Source: Methylophilaceae bacterium (GTDB lineage Bacteria; Pseudomonadota; Gammaproteobacteria; Burkholderiales; Methylophilaceae). Taken from it: a DNA stretch of 44,550 bases. Under the pieces are notes generated by a model. The model saw only the letters and a program-made list of their open reading frames with translations. It made no database searches and had not been told where the DNA came from. Made by a program: the position numbers and the translations under genes. The DNA lies in contig JANZZG010000035.1 in NCBI GenBank assembly GCA_026419515.1, positions 1-44,550 of the forward strand, written 5' to 3'. Below, piece by piece: positions 27,233 through 35,775 of the stretch. How positions within the stretch are numbered: the first letter of the stretch is position 1; each line of letters begins with the position of its first letter.

Positions 27233-28248
27233 CAGTGTACGGAAAGCGCGTTGGAAAGTAGCTTGGCAGTGACGTCCACGATGGGGATGATGCGTTCGTA
27301 GGCCATGCGGGTGGGGCCAATCACCCCCAACGTGCCCACTACCTCACCATCCACCTCGTAAGGTGCGGTCACCATGCTGCACTCATCCAGCAATGCATAG
27401 CCAGACTCGCCGCCAATGAAGATTTGCACCCCTTGCGCACGCTGGCCATGATCCAATAGCTGCAATAGCCTGGTACGTTCTTCGAACGCCTCGAACAGCT
27501 TACGCAGCGAGGCAATGTTGGAAGACAAGTCGCTGACCTCGAGCAGCTTGCTTTCTCCAGCCAACACCAGTCCGTCGTCCTCTTGCATTGCCCGGTCGCC
27601 AGCTTCCAGGGCGGCCGTCATCAAGCGGGTGATGTCCGACTGCATCTGGCGCAGCTCTTCGTGCAGCTTGAGGCGCACTTCGTCGAGCGTTTGTCCGGAA
27701 AAATGCTGGTTGAAGAAATTGGCAGCCTGAGTCAGCTCAGACGGTGTATAAGCACGATCCGCCATGATGATGCGGTTTTGTACGTTGCCGTCGGCAGCCA
27801 CCAGAATGAGCAGAATGCGCCTTTCCGACAAGGGGACGAACTCCAGGTGGCGGAATGCTACACCACGCCGCCGGGGGATCATGACGACCCCCGCGAAATG
27901 GGTGAGCTCGGACAGCAGTTTTGCGGCGGAGTCGATCAGTTCCTGAGGATCGGGGGATCGGAGCTCACTTTCCAAACGGCGGATTTCATCGCTGTCTAAC
28001 GGTCTTACGGTGAGCAGGGTATCGACGAACAAACGGTATCCTCGTGGGGTGGGAACACGTCCCGCGGAGGTGTGTGGACTGGCAATGAGGCCCATGTCTT
28101 CCAGGTCGGACATGATGTTGCGAATGCTGGCGGGGGACAGATCAAGCCCGGAACACTTGGAGAGGGTGCGTGATCCCACGGGTTGGCCGTCGCTGATGTA
28201 ATGCTCGACCAGAGTTTTCAGGAGAATTTGCGCACGCTTGTCCATCAT
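27232..28248 (-). CDS. hrcA: Heat-inducible transcription repressor HrcA
   Basis: HrcA represses groE and dnaK operons by binding CIRCE elements and depends on GroEL for folding. The 338-residue protein has an N-terminal winged helix (about 1-75: '[25 protein letters not shown]', then '[18 protein letters not shown]' and 'TSAGRVPT') and a GAF-like dimerisation region. Two adjacent ATGs are possible (28248, 28245). It starts 10 bp after the stop of the LapC/PbgA-like gene. No CIRCE inverted repeat was noticed in this window, so its targets lie elsewhere. Confidence 0.95.
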   Translation of the reverse strand: MMDKRAQILLKTLVEHYISDGQPVGSRTLSKCSGLDLSPASIRNIMSDLEDMGLIASPHTSAGRVPTPRGYRLFVDTLLTVRPLDSDEIRRLESELRSPDPQELIDSAAKLLSELTHFAGVVMIPRRRGVAFRHLEFVPLSERRILLILVAADGNVQNRIIMADRAYTPSELTQAANFFNQHFSGQTLDEVRLKLHEELRQMQSDITRLMTAALEAGDRAMQEDDGLVLAGESKLLEVSDLSSNIASLRKLFEAFEERTRLLQLLDHGQRAQGVQIFIGGESGYALLDECSMVTAPYEVDGEVVGTLGVIGPTRMAYERIIPIVDVTAKLLSNALSVH

Positions 28249-28258
28249 AGATGCAATA

Positions 28259-30217
28259 TTACCGCTTCTTTTCGATAAAGTGACCCATGTCCTGTATCAG
28301 TTGCACCAGCTGAGCCTTTTTTCTGGCAAAAATTTCCGCATTACGCTCGGCCGGGATCGGCTCATCTGTACTCGTGGATATTCGACTACGCAGCAGTCCA
28401 TTGAGTTTGATGGGCATCACGATTTTGACTTCCTCGTCCACATAAGCCACGCGTGACCAATCCGCCAGATAGGTGGCTGTGCGTCGCTTATCGGAAAACA
28501 GATCGAAACCGATCGCGTAGTCGGTGACGGGGTTGGTCACGCCCAGCAGCGGCATCAGGGTGGGAACCACATCCATGTGGCTGGTCATCTTGTCGTGCAC
28601 ACCGGGCGCTTTGCCCGGCACCCACAGCACCAGCGGGGTGCGCGTCTGCGGATCGACGAAAGTCGAATTGTGCCCCCAGTAGCCGTGTTCCATGAATTCC
28701 TCGCCGTGATCGCCCAACAGGATGACGATGGTGGTGTCGAGCAGGTGGTTTTGTTCCAGATAGTCGAAAATGCGACCGAACTGGCTGTCCAGGTGGTGCA
28801 CTGCGTTGAGGTAGCGGTTCTTGATGGGCACGATGTCGCGCGCCAGCTCTTCGGCATCCAGGGTGGCATAGTTGATATCGTCACGATAGGGGCTGCGGAT
28901 CACACTCTCGGGCGGGAAGTAGTAGCGCGAGTGGGGTGATTCGAAAAACATGAAGGTGAAAAAGGGTCGGTTCGGGTCACGCTTGGCAATGAAATCCAGC
29001 ATTGCACTCACGTTGATCTGATCACGCTTCCAGCCAGGCTGGCTTTCGTCGGCTTCGTGCAGCTGGGCGGCCGGGATGTTGCGGAAAATGGTGCGATCGA
29101 ATTCCGGGTAAGAAAATTTCGCACTGGTGTAAAGCTGCATCTGGTAATTTTGTCGCTGCATCACCTCGATGATGGCTGCACCCTGGTGTTCGTTGAGGAA
29201 TGGAAACCAGTAATTGCCAGGGATGCCGGTAAACATGGTAAAAACACCCACCCGTGTACCATTGCCGCCGCTATAGTTGCGGGTGAAACGGTTGGCGTGC
29301 TGGGCAAACGCCCAGGTCCTGGGCATGATTTCGGGGTCCAGGGTGTCGGCACGCCATGATTCGGCCGCCAGCCAGACCACGTTGAGTGGCCGTTGGGGTG
29401 GGTGGATGATCAAGGGGTGTAGAGGGTAGCGTAACCGCCCTTTGATTTCTTGAAATTCATCTTGGCGCTTGACCTTCATGCCGATTTTTTTGAGGAAACT
29501 GCGTGCCGTCGTCCCAACATAGAAAGGAATGCCCTCGGAGAGCGTGAGTACGCTGGTTTCGGCGATGGCGTCGCTATAGGCATAAGCCGCGCGCTCGCTG
29601 ATGGTTGCCATCAGAAAGATCGCCAACAGAATCTTGAACAGCGGCCGTGGCAAGAAAGAGCGGCCATGCAGGTGTTTGAACAGCGTGTATACCAAACCAA
29701 GCAACGCTGCCTGCGCCAGCAGAAAGGCCAGCACAATGAGGACGAAGCCCACTGTGGTGGCACTGCTGCCGCCTAGCGACTGGATGCCGCCCGGCGTGGT
29801 GATCAGGTTGAATACGAAGCCGTTGACGAATATGCCATAGAGGGCGTAAAGCTTGGCATTGGCATACATGAACAGCACCGTCAGCGCGGTCGTCAGCCAC
29901 GCCACGCCATAGACCAATTTGTAACGACGGCCCGGTTGTAACGGATCGTGTCCACGGTGGACCGCCCAGTCTACCATTCGGGTCAGCACCATCGCGGGAA
30001 TCAGGTAAATCACGCAATAGCTCATCCATGCCGTGATGAGGAATGTGGTGGTGAACATCCCATGCGCCCAGGCTGCGGCAAAATTGATGGTATCCTGGGT
30101 CACGAACAACAAGACCAGCCAGGTTGCCAAGAAAAAATGACCCAATAACCGACGCTGTGCGTAAAGATTGATCATGGGCAGGGAAAAACCATTCGCGCGT
30201 GGGTGCATCGTATTCAT
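28259..30217 (-). CDS. LapC/PbgA (YejM)-like inner-membrane sulfatase-fold protein
   Basis: This is a 652-residue protein with five predicted transmembrane helices (about 24-42, 55-80, 102-125, 155-180, 192-210), a linker, and a periplasmic alkaline-phosphatase/sulfatase-fold domain (about 275-570). The domain shows '[15 protein letters not shown]' with Glu286, '[11 protein letters not shown]' with Thr321 at the nucleophile position, and '[11 protein letters not shown]'. This architecture (DUF3413 plus sulfatase fold) is that of E. coli YejM/PbgA/LapC, which binds lipid A and controls LpxC turnover by LapB-FtsH. EptA-like phosphoethanolamine transferases are an alternative, but the helix count and linker fit YejM. 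It leads an operon into hrcA, hemH and the glycosyltransferase gene. Confidence 0.8.
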   Translation of the reverse strand: MNTMHPRANGFSLPMINLYAQRRLLGHFFLATWLVLLFVTQDTINFAAAWAHGMFTTTFLITAWMSYCVIYLIPAMVLTRMVDWAVHRGHDPLQPGRRYKLVYGVAWLTTALTVLFMYANAKLYALYGIFVNGFVFNLITTPGGIQSLGGSSATTVGFVLIVLAFLLAQAALLGLVYTLFKHLHGRSFLPRPLFKILLAIFLMATISERAAYAYSDAIAETSVLTLSEGIPFYVGTTARSFLKKIGMKVKRQDEFQEIKGRLRYPLHPLIIHPPQRPLNVVWLAAESWRADTLDPEIMPRTWAFAQHANRFTRNYSGGNGTRVGVFTMFTGIPGNYWFPFLNEHQGAAIIEVMQRQNYQMQLYTSAKFSYPEFDRTIFRNIPAAQLHEADESQPGWKRDQINVSAMLDFIAKRDPNRPFFTFMFFESPHSRYYFPPESVIRSPYRDDINYATLDAEELARDIVPIKNRYLNAVHHLDSQFGRIFDYLEQNHLLDTTIVILLGDHGEEFMEHGYWGHNSTFVDPQTRTPLVLWVPGKAPGVHDKMTSHMDVVPTLMPLLGVTNPVTDYAIGFDLFSDKRRTATYLADWSRVAYVDEEVKIVMPIKLNGLLRSRISTSTDEPIPAERNAEIFARKKAQLVQLIQDMGHFIEKKR

Positions 30218-30260
30218 TATTTTATCCGTTCAGCTGTGACCGAACGCATCCACATAAGTT

Positions 30261-30277
30261 CTGGGCAGCATGCCCAG
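30261..30277. promoter_or_regulatory. Perfect hairpin/operator-like palindrome in the divergent nadK control region
   Basis: CTGGGCA (30261-30267) and TGCCCAG (30271-30277) form a 7-bp inverted repeat with a 3-base centre. It lies in the 89-bp gap between the divergent LapC-like gene and nadK. It may be a protein-binding site or an RNA hairpin in either leader. I found no convincing promoter pair here. Confidence 0.35.
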
Positions 30278-30306
30278 GACACCGCAAATTGTGATTAAAT
30301 GCCGCC

Positions 30307-31170
30307 ATGCGTAATGCCTTCCAGTCTGTGGCTCTGATCGGCAAGATCACCAATCCGGAAATCCGCGAGCAGGCCTTTTTGCTCGCCCGCTTTCTGGATA
30401 CGCGCAGTGTCGACCTGTGCGTCGAAAGCCGGACTGCCGAAGCATTCGGCATCACGAGCCATCCGACCTACGACATTGAAACCTTGGGGGCGTATGCCGA
30501 TCTTGCCATCGTGTTGGGTGGGGATGGCACCATGCTGGTCGCTGCACGCGCTTTGCTGGAATATGAAATTCCTCTGGTAGGCGTCAATCGTGGTGGGCTG
30601 GGGTTTCTCACCGATATCCGCGCTGATGAAATGATCGATGCGGTGGGACGCATTCTCGATGGCGAATATGATCTGGAGCAGCGCATCATGCTGGGGGCTA
30701 CTTTGCTGCATGATGGCCAGGTGATCAGCACGGGGCGTGCTTTCAACGATGTGGTGGTGAGCAAGGGAACTCTGGCGCAGTTGATCGAGCTTGAATTGGT
30801 GATCGATGGGGAGTTCGTGCAACGCATGCGTTCCGACGGTCTGATCGTTTCCACCCCCACCGGCACGACCGCTTATTCTCTGTCGGCGGGGGGCCCCATC
30901 CTGCATCCCGGTGTCTATGCGCTGGCGCTGGTACCGATCTGTCCGCATACCTTGTCCAACCGTCCGCTTGCCATCAGCAGTGCCAGTACCGTGGAAGTCA
31001 CCGTGATCGATGCCATGGATGCGCGAGCGCATTTCGACGGCCAATTGCATGCCGACCTGGAAGTAGGCAGTAAGGTCGTCATCCGCCGCATGGATCGCTA
31101 CGTGACTTTGTTGCATCCTCGTGGGCACAGCTATTATGCCATGCTGCGTGACAAGATGAACTGGGGCTAG
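30307..31170 (+). CDS. nadK: NAD kinase
   Basis: NadK phosphorylates NAD to NADP. The 287-residue protein has the 'VLGGDGTML' motif near residue 70, with the catalytic Asp, then 'GVNRGGLGFLTDI' and 'TPTGTTAYSLSAGGPI', all diagnostic for the family. Length is normal. recN follows after 13 bp. nadK-recN next to hrcA is a conserved proteobacterial neighbourhood, here interrupted by the LapC-like gene. Confidence 0.96.
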   Translation: MRNAFQSVALIGKITNPEIREQAFLLARFLDTRSVDLCVESRTAEAFGITSHPTYDIETLGAYADLAIVLGGDGTMLVAARALLEYEIPLVGVNRGGLGFLTDIRADEMIDAVGRILDGEYDLEQRIMLGATLLHDGQVISTGRAFNDVVVSKGTLAQLIELELVIDGEFVQRMRSDGLIVSTPTGTTAYSLSAGGPILHPGVYALALVPICPHTLSNRPLAISSASTVEVTVIDAMDARAHFDGQLHADLEVGSKVVIRRMDRYVTLLHPRGHSYYAMLRDKMNWG

Positions 31171-31183
31171 ATTTGACCTTAAG

Positions 31184-32842
31184 ATGTTATCGTCTTTATC
31201 CATCCGCGATTTCGTTATCGTCGAGCAGCTCGATTTGGAGTTCGAGCCCGGTTATACCGTATTGACAGGGGAGACGGGGGCAGGCAAATCCATCTTGATC
31301 GATGCACTTTCACTGGTGCTGGGTGAGCGCGGTGAATCCGGCATGGTGCGCGCCGGTTGTGAGCGTGCCGAAATCACGGCCGAGTTCGACATTCGTACCT
31401 TGCCAGAGCTTCAACGTTGGCTGACCGATCAGGAATTGGCCAGAGGCGATACCTGTCTGCTGCGCCGTATCCTGCATGCCGACGGCCGCTCGCGTGGTTT
31501 CATCAACGGTGTTCCGGCCACCTTGCAGCAGATGCGTGAAGCTGGGGATTGGCTGGTCGACATCTACAGCCAACATGCCCATCATTCCCTGCTTAAGACT
31601 GCTACTCAGCGCGCCTTGCTGGATGATTTCGGTGGTCTGGGTGAATTAGCAGCGCAGGTTGCCGTGGCCCACAAGACATGGCGAACGTTGCACGCGCAAC
31701 GCATCGAGGTGGAGCGTAATGCCGCAGCCTATGCCGAAGAATTGGCCGAACTGCGTGAACATGTTCGCGCGCTGGCCCAGCTTGCCCCTACTGCCGAGGA
31801 ATGGGAAGCCTTGCAGCAGGAGCACAACCGTCTGACTCATGCCGCGAGTCTGCTGGAAGGCACGTCACAGTGTCGTGATCTGTTGGCCGAAGGAGAGACT
31901 GCTGCGTTGCGCCAGCTTTATGCCGCCCAGTACCGGTTGCGCGAATTGTGTGGATATGATCCGGTCATGCAGGAAGCCTTGGATGGCCTGGACGACGCCA
32001 TCCTCCAGATCGAGGAAACCGACCGTTTTTTGAAAAAATATCTGCATCGTATCGAACTCGAGCCGGACCGCCTCGATGCATTGGACAGCCGTATCCAGGC
32101 CATCCATACTGCTGCACGCCGCCATCGTGTGCGGCCCGAGGAGCTCGCCGAACTGCTGATACGCTGGCGGCAGCGTATCGCCGAGCTGGAAAATGCCGAA
32201 GGGGACAGCGCGCTGGCACGGCAAGAAGAAGCCGCGCATGCGCGTTATATCCAGCTTGCCAGTGAATTGAGCCAAGGTCGTAAGCAGGCGGCGCAACGGT
32301 TGGCATCCGCCGTCAGCGCCGAAATGCAACGCCTGGCACTCATCGGCGGGCGTTTCGAGATCGCACTGGACCCCCTGCCGGAGGGAAATGCCTACGGCTT
32401 GGAGCAAGTGGAATTTCTGGTCGCCAGCCATGCGGGTATGGAGCCCAAGCCATTGTCCAAAGTTGCCTCAGGCGGGGAATTGTCGCGCATCAGTCTGGCC
32501 CTGCGCGTGGTCACTGCCCGTCAGGCTGCCACACCTACCATGGTATTCGACGAGGTGGACGTGGGAATCGGCGGCGGTGTGGCCGAGATCGTCGGACAGT
32601 TGCTGAAGCGTCTCGGTGAAACACGCCAGGTTTTGGTGATCACCCATCTTCCCCAGGTTGCCGCTCGAGGCAATCATCATCTCAAAGTGAGCAAATCGGG
32701 TGTGGATGGCGCCACCGTCAGCCGTATTGAGCGGTTGCAGCCGGAACAACGCATCGAGGAAATCGCCCGCATGTTAGGGGGGGTAGAGATCACCGACATC
32801 ACGCGCCAACATGCGGCAGAAATGCTGTCCGCGCGTGAGTGA
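31184..32842 (+). CDS. recN: DNA repair protein RecN
   Basis: RecN is an SMC-like ATPase that helps repair double-strand breaks. The 552-residue protein has an N-terminal Walker A 'LTGETGAGKSI' (about residue 28-38), a central coiled-coil region (about 150-360, rich in Glu, Ala and Arg) and a C-terminal half with the ABC signature 'KVASGGELSRISLALR', Walker B 'TMVFDEVDVGIGG' and 'VLVITHLPQVAA'. Length matches the E. coli protein. It converges on fur with only 11 bp between the stops. No LexA box was noticed in front of nadK-recN. Confidence 0.96.
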   Translation: MLSSLSIRDFVIVEQLDLEFEPGYTVLTGETGAGKSILIDALSLVLGERGESGMVRAGCERAEITAEFDIRTLPELQRWLTDQELARGDTCLLRRILHADGRSRGFINGVPATLQQMREAGDWLVDIYSQHAHHSLLKTATQRALLDDFGGLGELAAQVAVAHKTWRTLHAQRIEVERNAAAYAEELAELREHVRALAQLAPTAEEWEALQQEHNRLTHAASLLEGTSQCRDLLAEGETAALRQLYAAQYRLRELCGYDPVMQEALDGLDDAILQIEETDRFLKKYLHRIELEPDRLDALDSRIQAIHTAARRHRVRPEELAELLIRWRQRIAELENAEGDSALARQEEAAHARYIQLASELSQGRKQAAQRLASAVSAEMQRLALIGGRFEIALDPLPEGNAYGLEQVEFLVASHAGMEPKPLSKVASGGELSRISLALRVVTARQAATPTMVFDEVDVGIGGGVAEIVGQLLKRLGETRQVLVITHLPQVAARGNHHLKVSKSGVDGATVSRIERLQPEQRIEEIARMLGGVEITDITRQHAAEMLSARE

Positions 32843-32853
32843 AAGGGTGTCCG

Positions 32854-33279
32854 TCAGCTCTTATAGGGGCAGGGCTGCTTGGTGCAGTCGGCGTAGATGT
32901 GCAGGGAGTGGTCGTGTATTGAGAATCCACGCTCGGTGGCTGCTTTTTTCTGGCGTTCTTCGATTTCTTCGTCGTAGAATTCCTCCACCCGCCCGCATTG
33001 CAAGCAGACGATGTGGTCGTGGTGTCCGCCTTGATTGAGCTCGAACACCGCTTTGCCGCTTTCGAAGTGATGCCGTATCAGCAGACCGGCATGCTCGAAC
33101 TGGGTCAGCACACGATAGACCGTCGCCAGGCCGACGTCTTCCCCACTTTCGAGTAGCATCCGGTAAACGTCCTCCGCAGACAAATGGCGTTGCACGCTGT
33201 TCTCGAACAAGGATAACACCTTAAGGCGTGGCAACGTGGCCTTGAGGCCAAGATTTTTGAGGTCTCGAGAGCCGGTCAT
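32854..33279 (-). CDS. fur: Ferric uptake regulator Fur
   Basis: Fur represses iron-uptake genes when bound to Fe2+. The 141-residue protein has a winged-helix N-terminus ('LKNLGLKATLPRLKVLSLFE', 'LATVYRVLTQFEHAGL') and a metal-binding C-terminal half with 'HHDHIVCLQCG' and the second cysteine pair in 'DCTKQPCPYKS'. These two cysteine pairs form the structural zinc site in relatives. It is the last gene of a minus-strand run with nusB and ribH, 12 bp after nusB. A near-consensus Fur box at 35728-35742 in this window is a likely target. Confidence 0.96.
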   Translation of the reverse strand: MTGSRDLKNLGLKATLPRLKVLSLFENSVQRHLSAEDVYRMLLESGEDVGLATVYRVLTQFEHAGLLIRHHFESGKAVFELNQGGHHDHIVCLQCGRVEEFYDEEIEERQKKAATERGFSIHDHSLHIYADCTKQPCPYKS

Positions 33280-33291
33280 GATGTGCGTATA

Positions 33292-33762
33292 TTACACTTT
33301 GTTGGCCTGTGTGGGGCGACAACGTTGTACTTCCTGTGGACGTAGATCGGCAGCCAGCTTGTCGAGCACGCCATTGACGTATTTGTGCCCATCGGTTCCC
33401 CCATAGCGCTTGGCCAGTTCGATCGCCTCGTTGATTACCACCCGGTAGGGTATGTCTGGATTGAAAGTCAATTCGTAAGCGGCAATGCACAAAATCGCAT
33501 GCTCGATGGGACTCAGCTCGGTGATTTTGCGGTCGATGAAACGGGCAAGTTTGTCGTCCAGCGCTCGCCGGTGTTCGACCACGCCGTGGAGCAATACCGC
33601 GCAATAATCCTGATCGGACCGCGCATGGCTAGGGTCTTCGGCCAAGTCACGCAGTATGGCGTCCACCGGATTGCCGCTCAAAAACTGCTGATACAGGCCT
33701 TTCAGGACCAGTTCCCTTGACAGTCTGCGGTTACCGGAAGTTTTGCCTGTTCGACCGCTCAT
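33292..33762 (-). CDS. nusB: Transcription antitermination factor NusB
   Basis: NusB with S10 (NusE) binds boxA RNA and supports antitermination of rRNA operons. The 156-residue all-helical protein has '[18 protein letters not shown]', '[15 protein letters not shown]' and '[33 protein letters not shown]', the latter two being family signatures. It overlaps ribH by four bases, the ribH-nusB coupling found in many proteobacteria, and is followed by fur. Confidence 0.96.
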   Translation of the reverse strand: MSGRTGKTSGNRRLSRELVLKGLYQQFLSGNPVDAILRDLAEDPSHARSDQDYCAVLLHGVVEHRRALDDKLARFIDRKITELSPIEHAILCIAAYELTFNPDIPYRVVINEAIELAKRYGGTDGHKYVNGVLDKLAADLRPQEVQRCRPTQANKV

Positions 33763-34208
33763 ATTGCTCTCAAAAGATTGACCATTTCAATCACGACGCG
33801 TGCCGCTTCGGCTCCTTTGGTCGACATGCGTGCCAGCGCCTGGTCATCGTCATCGGTGGTCAGAATGGCATTGGCAATGGGGATGCCGGTCTCCAGTTGT
33901 ACCTGCGCTACGCCTTGTGCCGACGCGTTGGCAACGATCTCGAAATGATAAGTCTCTCCACGGATCACGGCGCCTAATGCCACCAATCCATCAAAACGGC
34001 CACTATGCGCCATCTTCGCCAAGGCGAGAGGAGATTCCAGCGCGCCTGGTACCTTCACCAGTGTGATGTCGTCATCCGCCACACCCAACCGGCGCAGTTC
34101 TGCGCTACAAGCCGATAACAGACCGTCTCCGATTTCGGCATTGAAGCGCGACAGCACGATGCCAATGCGCAAGCCACTACCATCTAGTCTGGGTTCGATT
34201 TTTTTCAC
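33759..34208 (-). CDS. ribH: 6,7-dimethyl-8-ribityllumazine synthase
   Basis: RibH makes 6,7-dimethyl-8-ribityllumazine, the riboflavin precursor, as an icosahedral or pentameric particle. The 149-residue protein has '[17 protein letters not shown]', '[14 protein letters not shown]' and '[18 protein letters not shown]', in which the His is the catalytic residue. The start is GTG at 34208. Riboflavin feeds FMN and FAD; the FMN-binding operon at 37056 uses such a cofactor, but there is no regulatory link in sequence. No FMN riboswitch or other rib genes are in this window. Confidence 0.96.
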   Translation of the reverse strand: MKKIEPRLDGSGLRIGIVLSRFNAEIGDGLLSACSAELRRLGVADDDITLVKVPGALESPLALAKMAHSGRFDGLVALGAVIRGETYHFEIVANASAQGVAQVQLETGIPIANAILTTDDDDQALARMSTKGAEAARVVIEMVNLLRAI

Positions 34209-34217
34209 GTCTATTTC

Positions 34218-34811
34218 CTAATGTAGTACGAGGGGATGCGCGTGCTTCAGATGACGCTGCCAGTTGCGCACATAATCTTGTACCAATGTTGCACTGCCAT
34301 CGATGAAAACCACATTCTCCGCGTTTTTATACTGTGCTGCACGCGTGAAATTGAACGAGCCCGTGATCACCCGCGCGGTGGGGAGCCCGGCATCGATCAC
34401 CATCACTTTGCTATGAGCACTCTGGTGTTCGCCATCCAACCACACTGGAATACCGGCACGCGCCAATTTCGGTACTTGCCCGTGTTCGAGTTGCTCGGTT
34501 TGCTTCTGATCGGCGATCACCCGCACCTCGACGCCGCGCTGATATGCTTCGATCAGGGCGCGGGCGATACCGTCATGGGTGAAGGAAAAAGCCTGAACCA
34601 ATATCTGGCGACGCGCTTGCCCGATGGATGCAATGATTTTGCCGGCGATGTCTTCCCCCGGTGTGAATGCGGCTTCGACTCTGGCATTGAGCACAATGGC
34701 CGGCTCGACTTCTGCCGCCACTTGTGCCATTGCTGGCAGTACGGCCACCCCGCCCATCAGTAGCCAGCTCAAGTTTTTCAGCCCGAACCTGCGACGCCAT
34801 ACGCTCATCAT
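34218..34811 (-). CDS. Secreted phospholipase-D-family protein, Nuc-like
   Basis: This is a 197-residue protein with an N-terminal signal peptide (basic start, hydrophobic 13-28, likely cut after AMA at 29). A single HKD motif is complete: His133, Lys135 and Asp140 in HSKVMVID, followed by 'ITGSFNFTRAA'. Size and single motif match the dimeric nuclease Nuc of the PLD superfamily; a phospholipase role is possible. It would act in the periplasm or outside the cell. Two ATGs (34811, 34808) are adjacent. The gene ends 9 bp before ribH on the same strand, an unusual partner for ribH-nusB. Confidence 0.8.
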   Translation of the reverse strand: MMSVWRRRFGLKNLSWLLMGGVAVLPAMAQVAAEVEPAIVLNARVEAAFTPGEDIAGKIIASIGQARRQILVQAFSFTHDGIARALIEAYQRGVEVRVIADQKQTEQLEHGQVPKLARAGIPVWLDGEHQSAHSKVMVIDAGLPTARVITGSFNFTRAAQYKNAENVVFIDGSATLVQDYVRNWQRHLKHAHPLVLH

Positions 34812-34994
34812 GCAACAACCAGATCAAAATGGACGGATGCCAGATATGGGGCATGCGCGCCGGATTGTGCTTCCACATTCATATTTCAAGTATTTTAGCA
34901 TGTGCATGCACGCCCCCTCTCCAAGATCGAATACAATCGGGCATACTCGTGACCGTCGAGGTCCGTGAGATGATGGCATGTCAGTGTAGTTAGT

Positions 34995-35603
34995 ATGTCT
35001 GTCCGCTCCTCCCATGTCGTGTGGCATCATGCCACGGTTACCCGTGCAGATCGTGAACGGCTGTATCGTCATCGTGCCGCCGTTGTCTGGTTTACCGGAC
35101 TGTCTGGAGCGGGCAAGTCTACGCTGGCACATGCGGTTGAGGAAAGGTTGCATGCGTTAGGGGCGCATACATTCGTGCTGGATGGCGACAATGTACGGCA
35201 TGGGTTGTGTCGCGATCTCGGTTTCAGCGAAGCCGATCGTGTGGAGAACATTCGCCGTGTCGGGGAAGTGGCCAAGCTTTTCCTTGATGCCGGCATCATT
35301 ACTCTGGCCGCTTTTATTTCTCCTTTTCGAAAAGATCGAGCATGGGTGCGTTCATTGATGCCCACCGGCGATTTTTTGGAAATCTATTGCCAATGTCCTC
35401 TTAGCGTATGCGAACAACGTGATGTCAAAGGCCTCTACAGAAAAGCGCGTACTGGCGAAATCGCCCATTACACAGGCATCACTTCGCCCTACGAGGCCCC
35501 GGAAAATCCTGAACTCACGGTCAACACTGCCGAGCTGTCGCTCGAGCAGTGTGTCGATGCCGTGATGCAGTTGCTCGTGGCTCGCAAAATCGTTCTCGCC
35601 TGA
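34995..35603 (+). CDS. cysC: Adenylylsulfate (APS) kinase
   Basis: CysC phosphorylates adenosine-5'-phosphosulfate to PAPS for sulfate assimilation or sulfation. The 202-residue protein has Walker A 'GLSGAGKST' (about 36-44), '[17 protein letters not shown]' and '[24 protein letters not shown]', with '[16 protein letters not shown]' near the C-terminus, all standard for the family. It stands alone: no cysD, cysN, sat or cysH is nearby, and it ends in a clear terminator. In organisms with a fused CysNC or a direct APS reductase, a lone cysC may serve PAPS-dependent sulfation; this is inference. Confidence 0.94.
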   Translation: MSVRSSHVVWHHATVTRADRERLYRHRAAVVWFTGLSGAGKSTLAHAVEERLHALGAHTFVLDGDNVRHGLCRDLGFSEADRVENIRRVGEVAKLFLDAGIITLAAFISPFRKDRAWVRSLMPTGDFLEIYCQCPLSVCEQRDVKGLYRKARTGEIAHYTGITSPYEAPENPELTVNTAELSLEQCVDAVMQLLVARKIVLA

Positions 35604-35640
35604 ACAGTGTGCAGCGTCGTGCTGCCGCGTCCACTTGCTG

Positions 35641-35682
35641 GCCGAGAACGCCGGATGTCTTGGTCAGTGTCTCGGCTTTTTT
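35641..35682 (+). terminator. Intrinsic terminator after cysC
   Basis: GCCGAGA (35641-35647) and TCTCGGC (35670-35676) form a stem around a 22-nt loop, followed at once by TTTTTT (35677-35682). It lies 37 bp after the cysC stop and isolates cysC from the Fur-controlled operon. Confidence 0.75.
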
Positions 35683-35715
35683 CATTTGATTTGAGATGCA
35701 TAGGGATGCGCTTGC

Positions 35716-35743
35716 TTGACATCTATATGAGAATCATTATCAT
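35716..35743 (+). promoter_or_regulatory. Sigma70 promoter of the porin-FMN-PepSY operon
   Basis: A consensus -35 TTGACA (35716-35721) and a -10 TATCAT (35738-35743) are 16 bp apart. The start point would lie near 35750, with a short leader to the ATG at 35776. The Fur box covers the spacer and -10, so Fur binding would block RNA polymerase. Confidence 0.7.
35728..35742 (+). promoter_or_regulatory. Fur box
   Basis: TGAGAATCATTATCA (35728-35742) matches the 7-1-7 Fur consensus TGATAATNATTATCA at every position but one, and ATTAAT continues outward. It overlaps the -10 of the promoter. Repression by iron-loaded Fur, whose gene is in this window, is the natural reading. Confidence 0.85.
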
Positions 35744-35775
35744 TAATATTACTATTTCTACATGGAGAACTCCTT

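Noticed and set aside
28249-30306. CIRCE element near hrcA
   Set aside because: I found no TTAGCACTC-N9-GAGTGCTAA type inverted repeat in the window.
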